Positions 13,387 to 24,568 of a stretch of DNA of 64,000 bases are shown here, piece after piece. Under the pieces are notes generated by a model. The model was not told the origin of the DNA, ran no database searches, and saw only the letters and a program-made list of their open reading frames with translations. Origin of the DNA: Margaritifera margaritifera. Lineage: Eukaryota > Mollusca > Bivalvia > Unionida > Margaritiferidae. How positions within the stretch are numbered: the first letter of the stretch is position 1; each line of letters starts with the position of its first letter. The DNA lies in the NCBI GenBank assembly GCA_029931535.1, contig JAQPZY010000646.1, positions 62,001 through 126,000 on the forward strand, written 5' to 3'. Position numbers and translations under genes: made by a program.

Positions 13387-13995
13387 GTGTGGAAATGTAA
13401 GACAGACCTAACTTATGCATATGAGTATATTTTCCAGTTACTAGTTTCGACCGTTGCCAGCAAGACCGATCGATATTTGCATACAGGCTCCCAGTATAAA
13501 GATGTGTTGAGTTCTATCTTTCAAGCGCCATTCAGTTCTCAAAGGGAAAATATACTTAATCAAGAAATGTATTATTCTGGCGTACCAATTATTATCTCAA
13601 AGCAAAATTCTACATTTCTTGTCTTTATACAAGGATCAACCAAATTGATAACTGCCAATGTGGAAACCTCACTCAAATGATCGATGGTGGACGTGCTATC
13701 AATATTTGAGAGACCTAGAATTATTATTCCAAGACTATGTATGCTTATCATTACACGGGGGTCATATAATAATCCATGGAATAATAATTCAAAATGGCGT
13801 AGTTTTACATTGGCATATTTTATGGAGGGTGCGTGTGCATGTTTTATCGCCAGCTTGTTAACTTCAAGTATGAGTTCTTTCCAATCATCTTTTAAGTGCG
13901 CTGGTGGCCAAATTGGTTACCGTGTTATACGTTTGATCAGGACATTGCAGTTTCGACTCACACTCGCGGAAAATTATATTTTTCTAAATAATTGA
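13387..13995 (+). pseudogene. Hypothetical protein of B2, one in-frame stop
   Basis: One frame runs from 13387 to 13995 broken only by TGA at 13678-13680. The first part has SQYKDVLSSIFQAPFSSQRE and a beta-rich stretch; the second is hydrophobic and basic. No ATG at the start of the frame; the first in-frame Met downstream is about residue 60. Not recognised. It is the first gene inside the left TIR. Coding status is supported only by the length of the frame in AT-rich DNA. Confidence 0.35.
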
Positions 13996-14059
13996 GGAGA
14001 TGTCGATGCTTAGATAGGTTGTACATGAAAATGAAAGTCAATTTGATGTTGTAAGGTCG

Positions 14060-14374
14060 ATGTTAATTACAAGTATGAGTGACGCATACTTCTTTGAGAC
14101 GGACTTTGGTTTGAAACAACCTCTGAGCCTTCTTGTCTGTCATTTGGCAAAGCTAGGGCCTGATCTGGGGTTGCAAATTCAAACCGCTGTAATTAATATG
14201 GACTACACACATCAGTTGAAAGTAAGAACTTCGTGTATAACAGCTTTCAAAATCGGAAGCATGCTTATAATCTCAAAGAAATACCTGTTGACAAGCACAA
14301 TCCGAGTAGAGATATTTCCTTTTATATTAAACAATTACCGCGGTAGATATAATGGCAAAAAGTACACAGATTAA
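14060..14374 (+). CDS. Possible small hypothetical protein
   Basis: A 104-codon frame from an ATG, mixed composition with no domain I recognise. Its end overlaps the next ATG (14352) by 23 bases in another frame. It may be chance; I keep it because it fills the interval between two better supported frames in the same direction. Confidence 0.25.
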   Translation: MLITSMSDAYFFETDFGLKQPLSLLVCHLAKLGPDLGLQIQTAVINMDYTHQLKVRTSCITAFKIGSMLIISKKYLLTSTIRVEIFPFILNNYRGRYNGKKYTD

Positions 14375-14723
14375 AGCATATATTATTTTGAAAGAATTAA
14401 TAGATATATTCAATGCTGGTATAATTTTACCAGATCAATGGAGTGTATAAAATGTTACAGAAAAGATTAAGTCGTTATTTCGCTTAATTGCATCCTACAG
14501 GTTTGTCAAAGAGCACCTTGATAAATTAATCGACTTAGGAAGTATCTTGGAATCACAACAACGCAGGTTTGACGAACAATACAGCAAAAAACGGGAAATG
14601 TCATATGATATTGTGCAAGAAAAGTTTAAGTCGCTGGCGTTAGCCAAATCATCAGTGATCGAACCTAGTGACAAAGACAGCATATACAGTGACATTGATA
14701 ATGATGGTGAACAAATCAATTAG
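14352..14723 (+). pseudogene. Coiled-coil hypothetical protein, one in-frame stop
   Basis: From an ATG embedded in GATATAATGG the frame runs 123 codons to TAG, interrupted only by TAA at 14448-14450. The first half is helical (ELIDIFNAG). The second half is a long charged helix (KEHLDKLIDLGSILESQQRR) ending in an acidic tail with SDKDSIYSDIDND. Probably a real element gene recently broken. The function is unknown; coiled-coil and acidic tail suggest a structural or scaffold role, which is inference. Confidence 0.5.
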
Positions 14724-14774
14724 AAAGATACTTTTAGTATTAATATAACGATGGTATACACACTCACCAACCTT

Positions 14775-15092
14775 CAGTGGATATATGAAATGAGATATAA
14801 TTAAGCAGACGTGGAGCAGCGCAAGCATTGAGAAAAAATTCTCAGAAGCAATTGCCAAAAACAATCAAGCAAAAACTATTGAGGAAATTTACAAGAACTC
14901 GAAGACATTTGACATTGTTTGATACAAATGTACAAAGTCTGGTCATATTCGGGTTGGTGCAATACTCAGTGAGGGTTCATTTGAGCTTATTTGGGCCGAT
15001 AGCTTTCTGGAAGATATTTCATTTGAACTTGCAAGCCAATTTCATGATCCCAGAACGATAAAGCCTGTTTATTTGCTAAGGGCTGATTTATA
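14775..15092 (+). pseudogene. Hypothetical protein, broken start and one stop
   Basis: One frame from about 14798 reads SIEKKFSEAIAKNNQAKTIE, meets TGA at about 14918-14920, then continues KCTKSGHIRVGAILSEGSFE and a hydrophobic/aromatic stretch to a TAA near 15092. Composition is protein-like on both sides of the stop. No start codon is clear. Not recognised. It is in line with the flanking plus-strand genes. Confidence 0.4.
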
Positions 15093-15276
15093 AGTTCATA
15101 TTGTAATAACACAAAAATGCGATTAGTTGCTTGATGGACTCATTAAATTTTTTAAAAATATAAGCCAGATTTTATCCTTCCGATTCAAGTACCAATGTAT
15201 ACCTATGAGGAGGTAAAACGGCGGTGACTGGAAAAATCAATCAATTAGATAAACTTTTTCATTTATATAAAGTTGA

Positions 15277-15657
15277 ATGGCATTAGGACACAATCAATGC
15301 AAAGATGTATGCCTTGGAAAACGTGAACTATGCGGCAGAACATGCCATTACGAATACAGTAAATCACATTTGCTAGCGTTACATGTTTGTCACGATGCTC
15401 GACTATGCCTTAAATGTGGTATCAGAGTAAAGTCTTGTAATCAGCTTTGCCAACCATGTGGATATATTTGCGAGTATTATCGCGCGTGCTGACGAAGATT
15501 CGCTAACACTACTGTTATGGAACCTATGATTGTTGAAACACCCAGCGTTGTTGAGGAAACAGATCCAGAAGTAAATGAAATAATAGCCAGAATTGACACG
15601 ATTGCAGTTTCTGATTCTGGTAAAGTACAAACAATAATAAAGAAATTTCTCAATTAG
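15277..15657 (+). pseudogene. Cys-rich zinc-binding protein, one in-frame stop
   Basis: The ATG at 15277 follows TATATAAAG by 11 bases. The protein has about a dozen Cys and several His in the first 70 residues (C-x3-C-x6-C-x3-C, then C-x4-C-x2-C-x5-C-x3-C-x2-C), typical of multi-zinc binding. TGA at 15490-15492 splits off an acidic C-terminal half (VETPSVVEETDPEVNEIIAR). B1 has a weaker relative at 9795-10115. Possible roles are DNA/RNA binding or a RING-like function; neither is shown. Confidence 0.55.
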
Positions 15658-15680
15658 ACAACGACTTCCCTTATATAAGC

Positions 15681-16095
15681 ATGCCAACTTTGATTCAACT
15701 AAGGCAACTAGCACGAGAGCGCGAGATACAAATACCAAGCAGTATGAGAAAAGCTGACATGCTTGTAATGTTAGGACTTTCTCCAGCGGAGCCACAACTG
15801 ACAGTGGAGCAACTTCATGAAATAGCATCGCAGTATTATATAAAGATTCCTACTTGGGCCAAGAGGGCTGATATAGCACAGGTAGTTAGTGATGAACAAG
15901 AGCGTCATCACCATATCACACCTGTTATTGCCACTGAGGCTGCTGCAAAAGCACGACAACTCAAAGTCCCTGAGTTTTGAGTTATCTAAACGCTGTGGTG
16001 ATTTACAAGATTATCAGGCAATTATTCCGACCGAATACGTGCCAAGCAAAGACGCGGTAAAACTTCTTTCAAAGATGCGTCCAGGAATCACATAA
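15681..16095 (+). pseudogene. Protein with two SAP/Rho-N-like helical repeats
   Basis: The ATG at 15681 lies a few bases after TATATAAG. Residues 1-35 (LRQLAREREIQIPSSMRKADM) and about 40-75 (LHEIASQYYIKIPTWAKRAD) are two copies of a helix-extended-helix pattern like SAP or Rho-N DNA-binding motifs. The frame stops at 15980; continuation to 16095 needs a shift near 15965 and reads SKRCGDLQDYQAIIPTEYVP. It sits directly before PolB. A DNA-binding role, perhaps at the element ends, is inference. Confidence 0.5.
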
Positions 16096-16099
16096 ACAT

Positions 16100-17414
16100 T
16101 ACAGCGCACAGGTACCTCCACGGTTAAGATGAAAATTGTCCTCCATTTGAATTTGATTATGCCACTTAACGATGTAACCAAAAATCACAATTCCATGGAT
16201 AAATAGCGGTGCTAGTGTGATCCTAAACCGCAAAGACACTGAGACCATTAATGACGAAATTGATAAAGCTTTTGCAAGGATTCTTGAGACGTTGGAAAAA
16301 TTCACCAGTGAAGGGTCAGGATGGACTGTAGACAGATGCGCGGAAGTTCAACTACATATTTTCCCATTTAATCCTATCCGCGGGTCGAGTTACATTCCAA
16401 CGCCACCATGTATTCCGCGGCGAGCTGTGGTCAATGTAAAAATGCTGACAATAGGCACTTTAATCTGCGCTGTATCATGCAAGTGATAACCAGGACCAGC
16501 CTCTGAAATATAAACAGCAATCTCGGTGAACTTAAGTTTGGTAACATCTAATTCCGCGTGCAAATTACTGACATCAGCAAGTTTAAGCAACTTAATCCTG
16601 GTATCGCTGTTAATGTATTTGTTGGAATAAAGGCTTGAAGCCTATTCGACCATCCCCACATACATGCAGGCGGTTTAATATTGATTTGTTATTATTGCAT
16701 GATTCAGACGCGAGGTACCAATATGTGTGGATGGAAAATTTCCCACGAATGGTATACCGGCATAGTAAATACGAGGGTACGAAATTTCCATGCACACGTT
16801 GCATGCATGTATTTAACACCTAACAGCTGCTCACTGATCATGACTTTTACTGTGGTGGATTTAGTGAAGAACCACAGCATACAATTATGCCAGAACCCGG
16901 CAAGAACATTTTTAAATTTACAGCGGTGCAACGCAAAATGAAAGTACCGTATATCATTTACGCGGACTTGGAATGGTTGAACATTTCCATGAGAACTGAA
17001 GGTTCCAACAACGCATTTGCATCTCCGTCCGTTCAGTCAAATACAACTGAAGTAGCTGAACAAGTCCCATGTGGGTTTTGTTACACTGAGGTCAGATGTG
17101 ATGGAGCAACCGAGCCACCATCGTTGTATCGTGGCCAGGACTCGGTTGATGTGTTTCTTAAATCGCTCGAGGTTATGGAGAAATGCATTAGACAACAGCA
17201 CCATTCTCCCGCTTGCGTGATTATGACCAACGATAACATTCGTGAGTTTTCCACGGCCACTCATTGTGGGATCTGTGAAGCAGCTTTCAGTGAAGAAAGC
17301 TCCAAAGTTCGCGATCACTGCCACATTACTGGCGCATATAGGGGAGCCGCACACAGCTTATGAAATCTACAGTTGCGAATTTACCCAAGTAAAACAAAAA
17401 TCCATCTGGTACTT
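16100..17414 (+). pseudogene. PolB of B2, N-terminal and exonuclease part
   Basis: Blocks in order: KFTSEGSGWTVDRC and RGSSYIP (about 16300-16400), KNADNRHFNLRC (about 16440), a zinc-finger-like RHSKYEGTKFPCTRCMHVF (about 16755), VPYIIYADLEW (exonuclease motif I, about 16940) and CGICEAAFSEESSKVRDHCH (about 17265-17330), a Cys/His module seen in Polinton-type PolB. Several frameshifts. The gene is cut at 17412-17414 by a DNA transposon and resumes at 21040. Role: protein-primed replication of the element. Confidence 0.85.
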
Positions 17415-17594
17415 CTCACCAAAATTCACTTATGAGGCACAAATCAATGTCGCTGACATGTTAACTCATTATATACATTTCTTTCCTTCATGCATACTTT
17501 TTTGCTATATCAATATACGTCTATTATTCCAAACAAATCAATGTAAAGAATAAATAAATCTTGCATCTGAAAATATCGCAACCTAGATGGTGTA

Positions 17595-18182
17595 TATCAA
17601 TACCTACGTTACAGTCGCCAGTGTAATTACCAGCTAATTCTGTCAAATAAAGATGAAAAATAAAACTGAAGATTGAATTAAAAAGTCTCTGAATCAATCG
17701 CCTATACTCTTTGAGATATCTAAAAGCAAATTTTGAATAATTATACTCAGAACATTCATTCACGAGGCCTCAGAATGCAGGTCGCTAAGGTCATGATACA
17801 TACGTAACCTCTTTTTATGCACGGCGTTTGTTTTTGTGTGTGTGTAAAACGAAGGTTTTGGGGAGTATAAAAAGCACTCAAAATTCACTTGTACGTTTTA
17901 TTATAAAAAAACAACCAAATAAATGGTTATTGTTGATGCATATCATTTTTTTACGTGCCATATGTTGTAATGTTCATTTTCTTATAAAATATGTTATACT
18001 TATGTTACTTGGCCCAAATAATATGAAATTAAAATCAAAGGATTGAATAAACCCCTAGAAAATGTAATCATGTTTCATATATGTCTGAAAATAAAATCTT
18101 GATAAATCTATGAAGTAGTATTTTGACAAAATTTAGCGTAAATAATGCTTAATAATACATACGTTACCGATACATACGTGAC
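17595..18182. repeat. Left subterminal repeats, ATACATACGTTAC type
   Basis: Copies at about 17600 (ATACCTACGTTAC), 17795 (GATACATACGTAAC), 18155 (ATACATACGTTAC) and 18169 (GATACATACGTGAC). Further copies lie at 18491 (GATACATACGATAC) and 18898-18922 (an inverted GTAACGTAAG next to GATACTTACGTTAT). The arrangement fits clustered transposase-binding sites. Confidence 0.75.
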
Positions 18183-18707
18183 AAAGATATACTAAACTAC
18201 AGAACACGTGGTGAGAGCCGGCCAGCTTTGCACGCTGAAACTTGTCACGCCGCCATCTTTGAATTCTCAGTAAAAAAAACAATTTGGACAACGAGGACAA
18301 GCCGGTAAAATTGTGTTACACTCTATGTACTAAAGAACACCTATAGGTAAGCGATTCAAATTAAAAATTATGATTGACATTTACGTTTTTCTTTGACAGG
18401 AATCAGTGAAAAAGAAACAGTAGATATCATACATAAAAATAGAGTGACCTCTATGTTTATAAGTTGTGTAATCACTGTGTATAAAGTACTGATACATACG
18501 ATACAGAGCGTAATGTATGTATTAGGACTTAATCCAGAACCAAAATGATTATCAATGTAAAATATAAGTACAATCCAGATCTTAAATTTAGCTCTACTAT
18601 ACAATTATTCTTAAAAACACAATTAATATTGGATACATTTTTAAAAAGTTTTAAAAGTGAATATGAATGACATGATTATATTAGGTAACTAATGGTTAAA
18701 GGACTAG

Positions 18708-18710
<3 letters not shown>

Positions 18711-18747
<37 letters not shown>
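18711..18747 (+). repeat. Poly(A) tract of 37 bases
   Basis: An uninterrupted A run inside the transposon. It may mark the 3' end of a small retroposed insert, but no matching source or target duplication was seen. Confidence 0.95.
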
Positions 18748-18749
<2 letters not shown>

Positions 18750-18934
18750 GAAAACATTTTATTGCGAAGGTAATTTTATAAACAAACTAGAAAAAAATTC
18801 AATGCAAATGTAAATTAGAAACAAACCATGAGGGTAAATATTTATTTTAAAAAATAAATGAATTTCAGCTATAGTCAATACTTCACATGACAATCTGGTA
18901 ACGTAAGATCGATACTTACGTTATTAGTGATGTA

Positions 18935-19873
18935 ATGTCACATTCTTCTAGCACAATTGCTGCATTTCTGGACAAGCTCATTCAGGAGCTGAAGGAGATG
19001 AAACCTAATCTTAAACTTATCCATTATTGGACAGATTCAACGTCAAGCCAGTACAGAAACAGATTTATATTCTATTTGATTGCTAATCACAGAAACCTGT
19101 ACTCCATTGGTGCCAAGTGGAATTACTTCAAAGCGGGACATGGGAAAGGGCCATGTGATGGATTGGGAGGGACAGTAAAAAGAATGGCAAATGAAGCCAT
19201 GCGACAGGGAAATACTGTAATCCAGGATGCTTCGGATTTTCATGCATGGGGAACAAAATCAAGTATGACTGGGGTACGCTTCATCCACGTCTCCAGTGAA
19301 GCAACCAAACTGAAACAATGTGAACTAAATTCAATTAAGACAAAACCATTACGAATCACAATGAAACTTTACGTAGTACGCATCACTGATGACCCTAAAA
19401 AATTGATGACCCGTGAAAACCTCCTGCTACTGTTCAGTGTGCATTACGGGTTCTTACTGCGACAGCTGGACCATTCAGAACTTCTCTTGGAGTCAGCTTT
19501 CCGCTTCACCAGACGATAGCAATTCGTCAGTCACTGTCAGTGACCCACCAAGTAGTACCCATCCATCTGTACAGTCATGGACCCTACATCTCTGAAAACG
19601 ACACATCATCGCCTGCATTTGTTGGATTTAAAGAAGGAGACTTCGTAGCTGCCGTTTACGATGGAAAATGGTACCTTGGAAGGATTGAAGAAATTGATAT
19701 GGACGACAAAGACTGTGATATTAACTTTACGAAACAAGCAAAAGGACTCTTCAAATAGCCGGAACAACCTGATCTTGTATGGATTGACGAACAAAATATC
19801 CTTTGTAAAGTCGAATCTCTTGTTCCATCTGGAAAATCTGAACGACTATTCAAAATATCTGATGCCGAAATGT
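18935..19873 (+). pseudogene. Putative transposase with Tudor-like C-terminal domain, broken
   Basis: The frame 18935-19519 has YWTDSTSSQYRNRFIFYLI and FKAGHGKGPCDGLGGTVKRM, a D...R...HGKGPCDG..G..KR pattern I associate with uncharacterised transposase-like proteins of invertebrate repeats. After a shift near 19500-19600, GFKEGDFVAAVYDGKWYLGR forms a Tudor/SH3-like barrel start, followed by an in-frame TAG (19756-19758) and NILCKVESLVPSGKSE to TAA near 19873. The N-terminal part appears to be missing. The catalytic chemistry is inferred, not shown. Confidence 0.55.
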
Positions 19874-19904
19874 AATTAGTTAACAATGCATTTGCTTCGC
19901 GTTA

Positions 19905-20830
19905 GTGAAATACATACGTTACCTAAACAGTACACACGAACAGTCTCCTCTGTTTCATCGGCTAAAATGTTGTTTTCTATATGTGAGACTATATATACGT
20001 TCAGGTCTTTTTAATTCTACACAAAAGTGTTCATTTCAGTTGTTTGAACTTTTAAAAATTTCCGTGTTTTACACTACGAGACATACGTTACCATTCTACG
20101 TTACAAAAAACTTTCATAAAATACATTAGTTATTTCATTTTATTTTTAAAATTTCGTGAATTTACTTAATTAAGGATAAAAATAAAATCATTTTATCTTC
20201 CTATAAAATATAAAATAAGTCATAATGATTGTCAGATCAATGATTATGTGAATAATAATGATGTTCAACTGTCACATACAGGAATAAAATACAAAAATTA
20301 CGAATGCACGTGTTTAATTGGGTTAATCAAACATATTTGTAATACTTTCATGCCATATTTTCATGACCAAAAGGGAACCAACGAAATTGAGTGAAAACAA
20401 TTATATATTTAATGAACAGTCTCTTGTCGTGTGTATCTGATACATACGTTATATTTTTTGCAGTGACTAAAAAGGCATAAACATTTTAAACTATCGTGCT
20501 TATACTTTGAATCGGAAACTGTTATGATTAGAATGGTATTACTTTGACAAATTAAAATGTTTTTGATGTTTGAATATTCATTATTATCCATTTATATGAA
20601 ATTTAAAATATGAGTAATTTTTGGTAAAGATGCATTTTACTTTACCCACATTTATCTATCTCTTTTCATAACTCATAATAGCAAAACGCAATAATGCTTT
20701 GAATTAAACCTATGTGAAATTTTCGCAAAATACTTAATTATACAATTGTCAACCATTTTCCCGGTATAATTTTATTTGTAAATCATAAAAAATACTTTAA
20801 AATACGAGAAGATCTCTTGTAACGTATCTT
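19905..20830. repeat. Right subterminal repeats, ATACATACGTTAC type
   Basis: Copies at about 19910 (ATACATACGTTACC), 20080 (GACATACGTTACC, followed by TACGTTAC), 20439 (GATACATACGTTAT), and an inverted TGTAACGTATC at about 20818. Same motif as in the left subterminal region, mostly in direct orientation. The rest of 20.1-21.0 kb is AT-rich with no gene. Confidence 0.75.
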
Positions 20831-21039
20831 TTTTGCTTGAGAATTAAGGTTTTGAGACCATATTTGTGAGAAAACATAAACAAAATATGGGTCAATTGGT
20901 GTTGTTGAAATTTTCACAGTTTAAAATTTCAGATATTTCTCTGTAAAATAGGCGAATAAAGTTGTTGTTTCTCGATCATTTTTTAAAACTTTTTTTCCAT
21001 TTTGATACGTCTAATTGAGCCTCATTGGTGAATTTTGGC

Positions 21040-22955
21040 CTTCATAACCTGCGTGAGTATGATGGCCATTTAATAATGGAGTGAGTTGCAGCAGCATCAA
21101 ATCGCCAATAAGTGTAATTCCGAATAACATAGTAACATACATGACATTTTGGCTGGGTCAGCTGCAGTTCATTGATTCGCTGCAGTTTCTCAATTCCAGC
21201 TTGGACAAACTAGTTAGCAACCTTGCGGCAGAAAGCTTTAAAATCACCAGTCGATATGGTACCACAAACCCTGACAAGTTAAAGTTAATAACTAGAAAAG
21301 GAGTGCATCCCTACAAGTACATGAGCGACTGGGACAAGTTTGCGAAATTCAGTTACCACCGATCGAGGCATTTCATTTGTCGTTGTTTCGCGAAAGTATT
21401 TCCACCAATGATTACATACACGCGAAAAATGTTTGGTCCTCATTTGAAAGTCCAAACCTCCGTGACTATCATGACCTGTATTTGAAAACAGATGTGCTTC
21501 TGCTCGCGGATGTCTTTGAGAAGTTTCATGATACAAACATGCACGTATACAAACTCGACCCCGCGCACTACTTTTCATCACGGGTAATGGATTGTGACGC
21601 TCTCCTGTCAAAGACAAAAGTAGAACTGGAACTTCTCAAAGACATAGATCAACACTTATTTATTGAGCGTGGAATCCGTGGCGGGATTTGTATGGCGAGT
21701 CATCGCTAAGCTAAATCAAGCAACCCAAATGTGGACGGATATGACCCCGCTCTCCCAAACAGTTACATCATGTATCTTTACACTAATAACTTGTATGCAT
21801 AGGCAATGATGCAGCCCATGCCTATTTCCGGGATTTGAATGGGTGGAAGCTCCGCTTTTTATAAATATAAACGAGTACGACAGTAACAGCGATATCGGCT
21901 ACTTTTATGAAGTTGACCTAGAGTACCCAGATGAACTTCACAGCAGTTACGATGATTATCCACTAGCACCGGAAGTGTTGTTGGTGCCACAGGATTGTTT
22001 GTCCCCGTATCAGTGCAAGATTATAAATGATACTGGCTGCAAGTATACTGAATGTACTAAGCTAGTACCAAACCTGAGAACTTAAAACAACTACGTAGTA
22101 CACGTTCGAAACCTACAGCTGTATCTGCGATTGGGAATGCGTGTAAGCAAAGTCCACTGAATGTTACAGTTTCGTCAAAGCGAATGGATGGCTCCGTACA
22201 TTCAAATGAATACGGATCTGAGGACAAAGGCCACCAACGAGTTTGAGAAAAGTTTCTTCAAACTTATGAACAATTCCGTGTTCTGGAAAACAAGGGAGAA
22301 TCATCAGAAACGGATTCGCGTCGACCTTGTCCGTGATAGTGAACAAGATACGCTTCGAATGCTTATTGCTGACCTGGGATTCGAGTCCAGAAAGATCTTT
22401 CATGGTGGATTCATGTCTGTACACAGAAAAAAAAATCGAAACTACGCATATCTACGTTGGAATGTCAGTGCTAGACTGATCTAAACTGCTCATGTACGAG
22501 TTTTATTATAACATGATTAAACCGCGGTACGATGACAAAACCAAGATGCTGTACACGGATACGGATTCGTTGTTGATGCATATTACCACCAATGATGTGT
22601 ACGTGGACATGGGCGAGGCAATTCTGGTAAAGGAATTTGACGCCAGCGAGTATCCGGAAGATCATCAACTGTTTAGTAACAAACATAAAGTTGTTGGTAA
22701 GTTCACAGAAGAATGCACGGGAAAGCCAATCGAAGAATATGTGGGACTGCCACCCAAAATGTACTCATTTGTGGTCGCCTCCGAAAACAAAAAGAAAGCA
22801 AAAGGAGTCGCACGTGTAATTGTTGAAAAGGATCTCCGACACGATATGTATGTAGAGCGTTTGCGCGGGCGATGTAGTTCGCACGTGCGACCAATCTCAT
22901 TCGGTCGCGGCATCGTCGAATGGGTGTGTACCGTTGTAACAATATTCCCTGATGG
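21040..22955 (+). pseudogene. PolB of B2, polymerase part
   Basis: Resumes with HNLREYDGHLIM (exonuclease motif II, 21042-21077). Then RDYHDLYLKTDVLLLADVFE (about 21460), PAHYFSSRVMDCDALL, IERGIRGGICM (about 21665), WMAPYIQMNTDLRTKATNE with LMNNSVFWKTREN (motif B region, 22190-22300), MLYTDTDSLLM (motif C, intact, about 22550) and KGVARVIVEKDLRHDMYVER near the C-terminus. Stops or shifts occur at about 21485, 21710, 22085 and 22485. Motif C looks functional but the gene is not. Confidence 0.88.
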
Positions 22956-23018
22956 TGTTACTACTTACGGGTATGGGTACCATGGGATTGTAAATAACCC
23001 TTGCGAAGTACAAATGCT

Positions 23019-23920
23019 CTACTTCTGTGGACTTTGCCCCGCCAAATGATAACGTGTTGGTTGTCTCGGAGTATTAATCCGGTTCGAGATTGTAAATACA
23101 TCAAGGGACCATACCGTGTCAGTAGCACGACGTTGTCCACCTTCCGGCTCTCCAGGTGCATATAGATACCGAACGAAATTATTTCCGAGTGGGTCTAATG
23201 GTGGTGGTTGTGAAGTCATTTTGAATGTAATGGTGACAGTCTTTTCCTGAATCGCATTAGCGGGTTTTAACCCAATTGCGCATGTGGTTTCATTATGTAT
23301 TGCTTGTGTGACTGAACAAAGGCGTGTTACCCATTCGTGAGACTGCTCTGCGGTTTCGGGTCCGAGTCCTCATCAATAATTCTAGCGTGTATTGATGTCC
23401 AAATAACCGTTTTGCAAGTGTGCGGGTAAATCGTTCCACAATAGCATGGTCGCTATCCATATTAATATTTTCAGCACGAACCCTAACCCGTTATTTTGTT
23501 AACAGCGCAGCAACAGATCCGAGAAATTCTTTGCCCAGGTCCACTTGCAACAGCCGTGGCCATGTTAGCGGACTACGTGTGTAAATACGTTTAAGCGCAC
23601 CTACGACACTTGCTGAATCTTTAGACGTCAACGTCTCTGCTTCCGTTTAACTGTTGGCAACTTCTACAATAGTTAGCGCGTACTTGTACGTTCGCAAACG
23701 ACCCTGTCGATCACGTACAAGATCGTGTGGCAAACATAAAAGCAGCCTGATGAACCTCGTTGAGAGTCCTGACATCAAACCATCCACGGGAAATCTTCCT
23801 TGGCACGGGTAGGAAAGTTTGCCACAGCGCTTGTTTGGCCAACCATTTTCTAGCAATCACATGGGTGACTTTTGCCGCGCTTGCTAACTTTTCAACAGTA
23901 GCTTCACCTTTTCAATAACC
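23019..23920 (-). pseudogene. Integrase of B2
   Basis: Minus-strand blocks: KMVGQTSAV..F near 23840, then YKYALTIVEVANS (frame 23856-23647) with the FANVQVRANYC frame alongside, and at the C-terminus NNFVRYLYAPGEPEGGQRRA with VWSLDVF (23219-23080). The layout matches the Polinton retroviral-type integrase. B1 has the same blocks on the strand opposite to its PolB. Frames change repeatedly and a DD35E core cannot be read intact. No chromodomain was seen, unlike the integrase of element A. Confidence 0.78.
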
Positions 23921-23949
23921 GCGAGGACTGTAGTATATTTTGGAAAGAA

Positions 23950-24290
23950 TCCGCTCAGAAATCAATATAGTTTATCTCCAAGTGCAATATTAGCCTTCAT
24001 ACCTCCTTTGATAATCCATCTAGCAATTCGTTCTCCGACACCTGGCCCCGCAATCGCCCCGCAATCGCCTTCGAGTCATGGATGAGATCCACGTCAGCAC
24101 GTTGACGCGCACGGATATCATTTGATGCTTGGTGCGCAAGGTCATGTCAGTAACATGCTGCATCGACACGATTTGCAGGTGCTTCTCCAGGATTTAGTTG
24201 GTTGTTAGAATCAAGTCGTATATCTAGTCGTGTTCCAGGCCCGCAAAAATTATATATAGGTCCCGGAGGGAGCCAGATATGTTTTTTGCC
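23950..24290 (-). pseudogene. PLA2-like domain (parvovirus VP1 type), broken
   Basis: The minus strand reads YNFCGPGTRLDIRLDS at about 24255-24208, resembling the calcium-binding YxxxGPG loop of the parvoviral phospholipase A2 family, followed by NRVDAACY, an in-frame TGA, then HDLAHQ, the position of the catalytic HD..Y motif (Y now H). After it comes ARQRADVDLIHD and a frameshift. It lies upstream of the integrase in the same direction. In related viruses this enzyme helps particles leave endosomes. Loss of Tyr and the stop make this copy dead. Confidence 0.6.
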
Positions 24291-24568
24291 AGAATATTTA
24301 CTCCACAGTGTCCCAGGTAGCTTCGGTAACGTAGCAACGACATCACCGCCGCCACGTTTTTTTAAAAACTTTTTTTGCGTTTACCGGTGGACCTGGAAGG
24401 TCCTACAAACGTGAACTTCTTTGTTCCACGCCGAACACAAGTTCCAGTGATCGTGGCTCGGCCATTACGTGTTTGAACTCGTTGGAAATGCGGTACGTGT
24501 TTTCATGCGGCATCGCACACAATATGAAGACATGATTGTAGTATACAACAAATGTGTTGATATTTAAC

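Larger units (their letters stand above)
17415..21039 (+). mobile_element. DNA transposon inserted in B2 PolB
   Basis: About 3.6 kb with inverted ends: CCAAAATTCACTTATGAGGC at 17419-17438 on the left, and GCCTCATTGGTGAATTTTGG at 21019-21038 on the right (reverse complement CCAAAATTCACCAATGAGGC, two mismatches). CTT flanks both sides (17412-17414 and 21040-21042), a candidate 3-bp target duplication. Both PolB halves lie in register across it. It carries a transposase-like pseudogene and about ten copies of an ATACATACGTTAC motif in its subterminal regions. The class is not assigned. Confidence 0.8.

Noticed and set aside
16390..16590. Minus-strand frame inside the B2 PolB region
   Set aside because: The plus strand reads PolB-type blocks on both sides, so the minus frame is probably chance.
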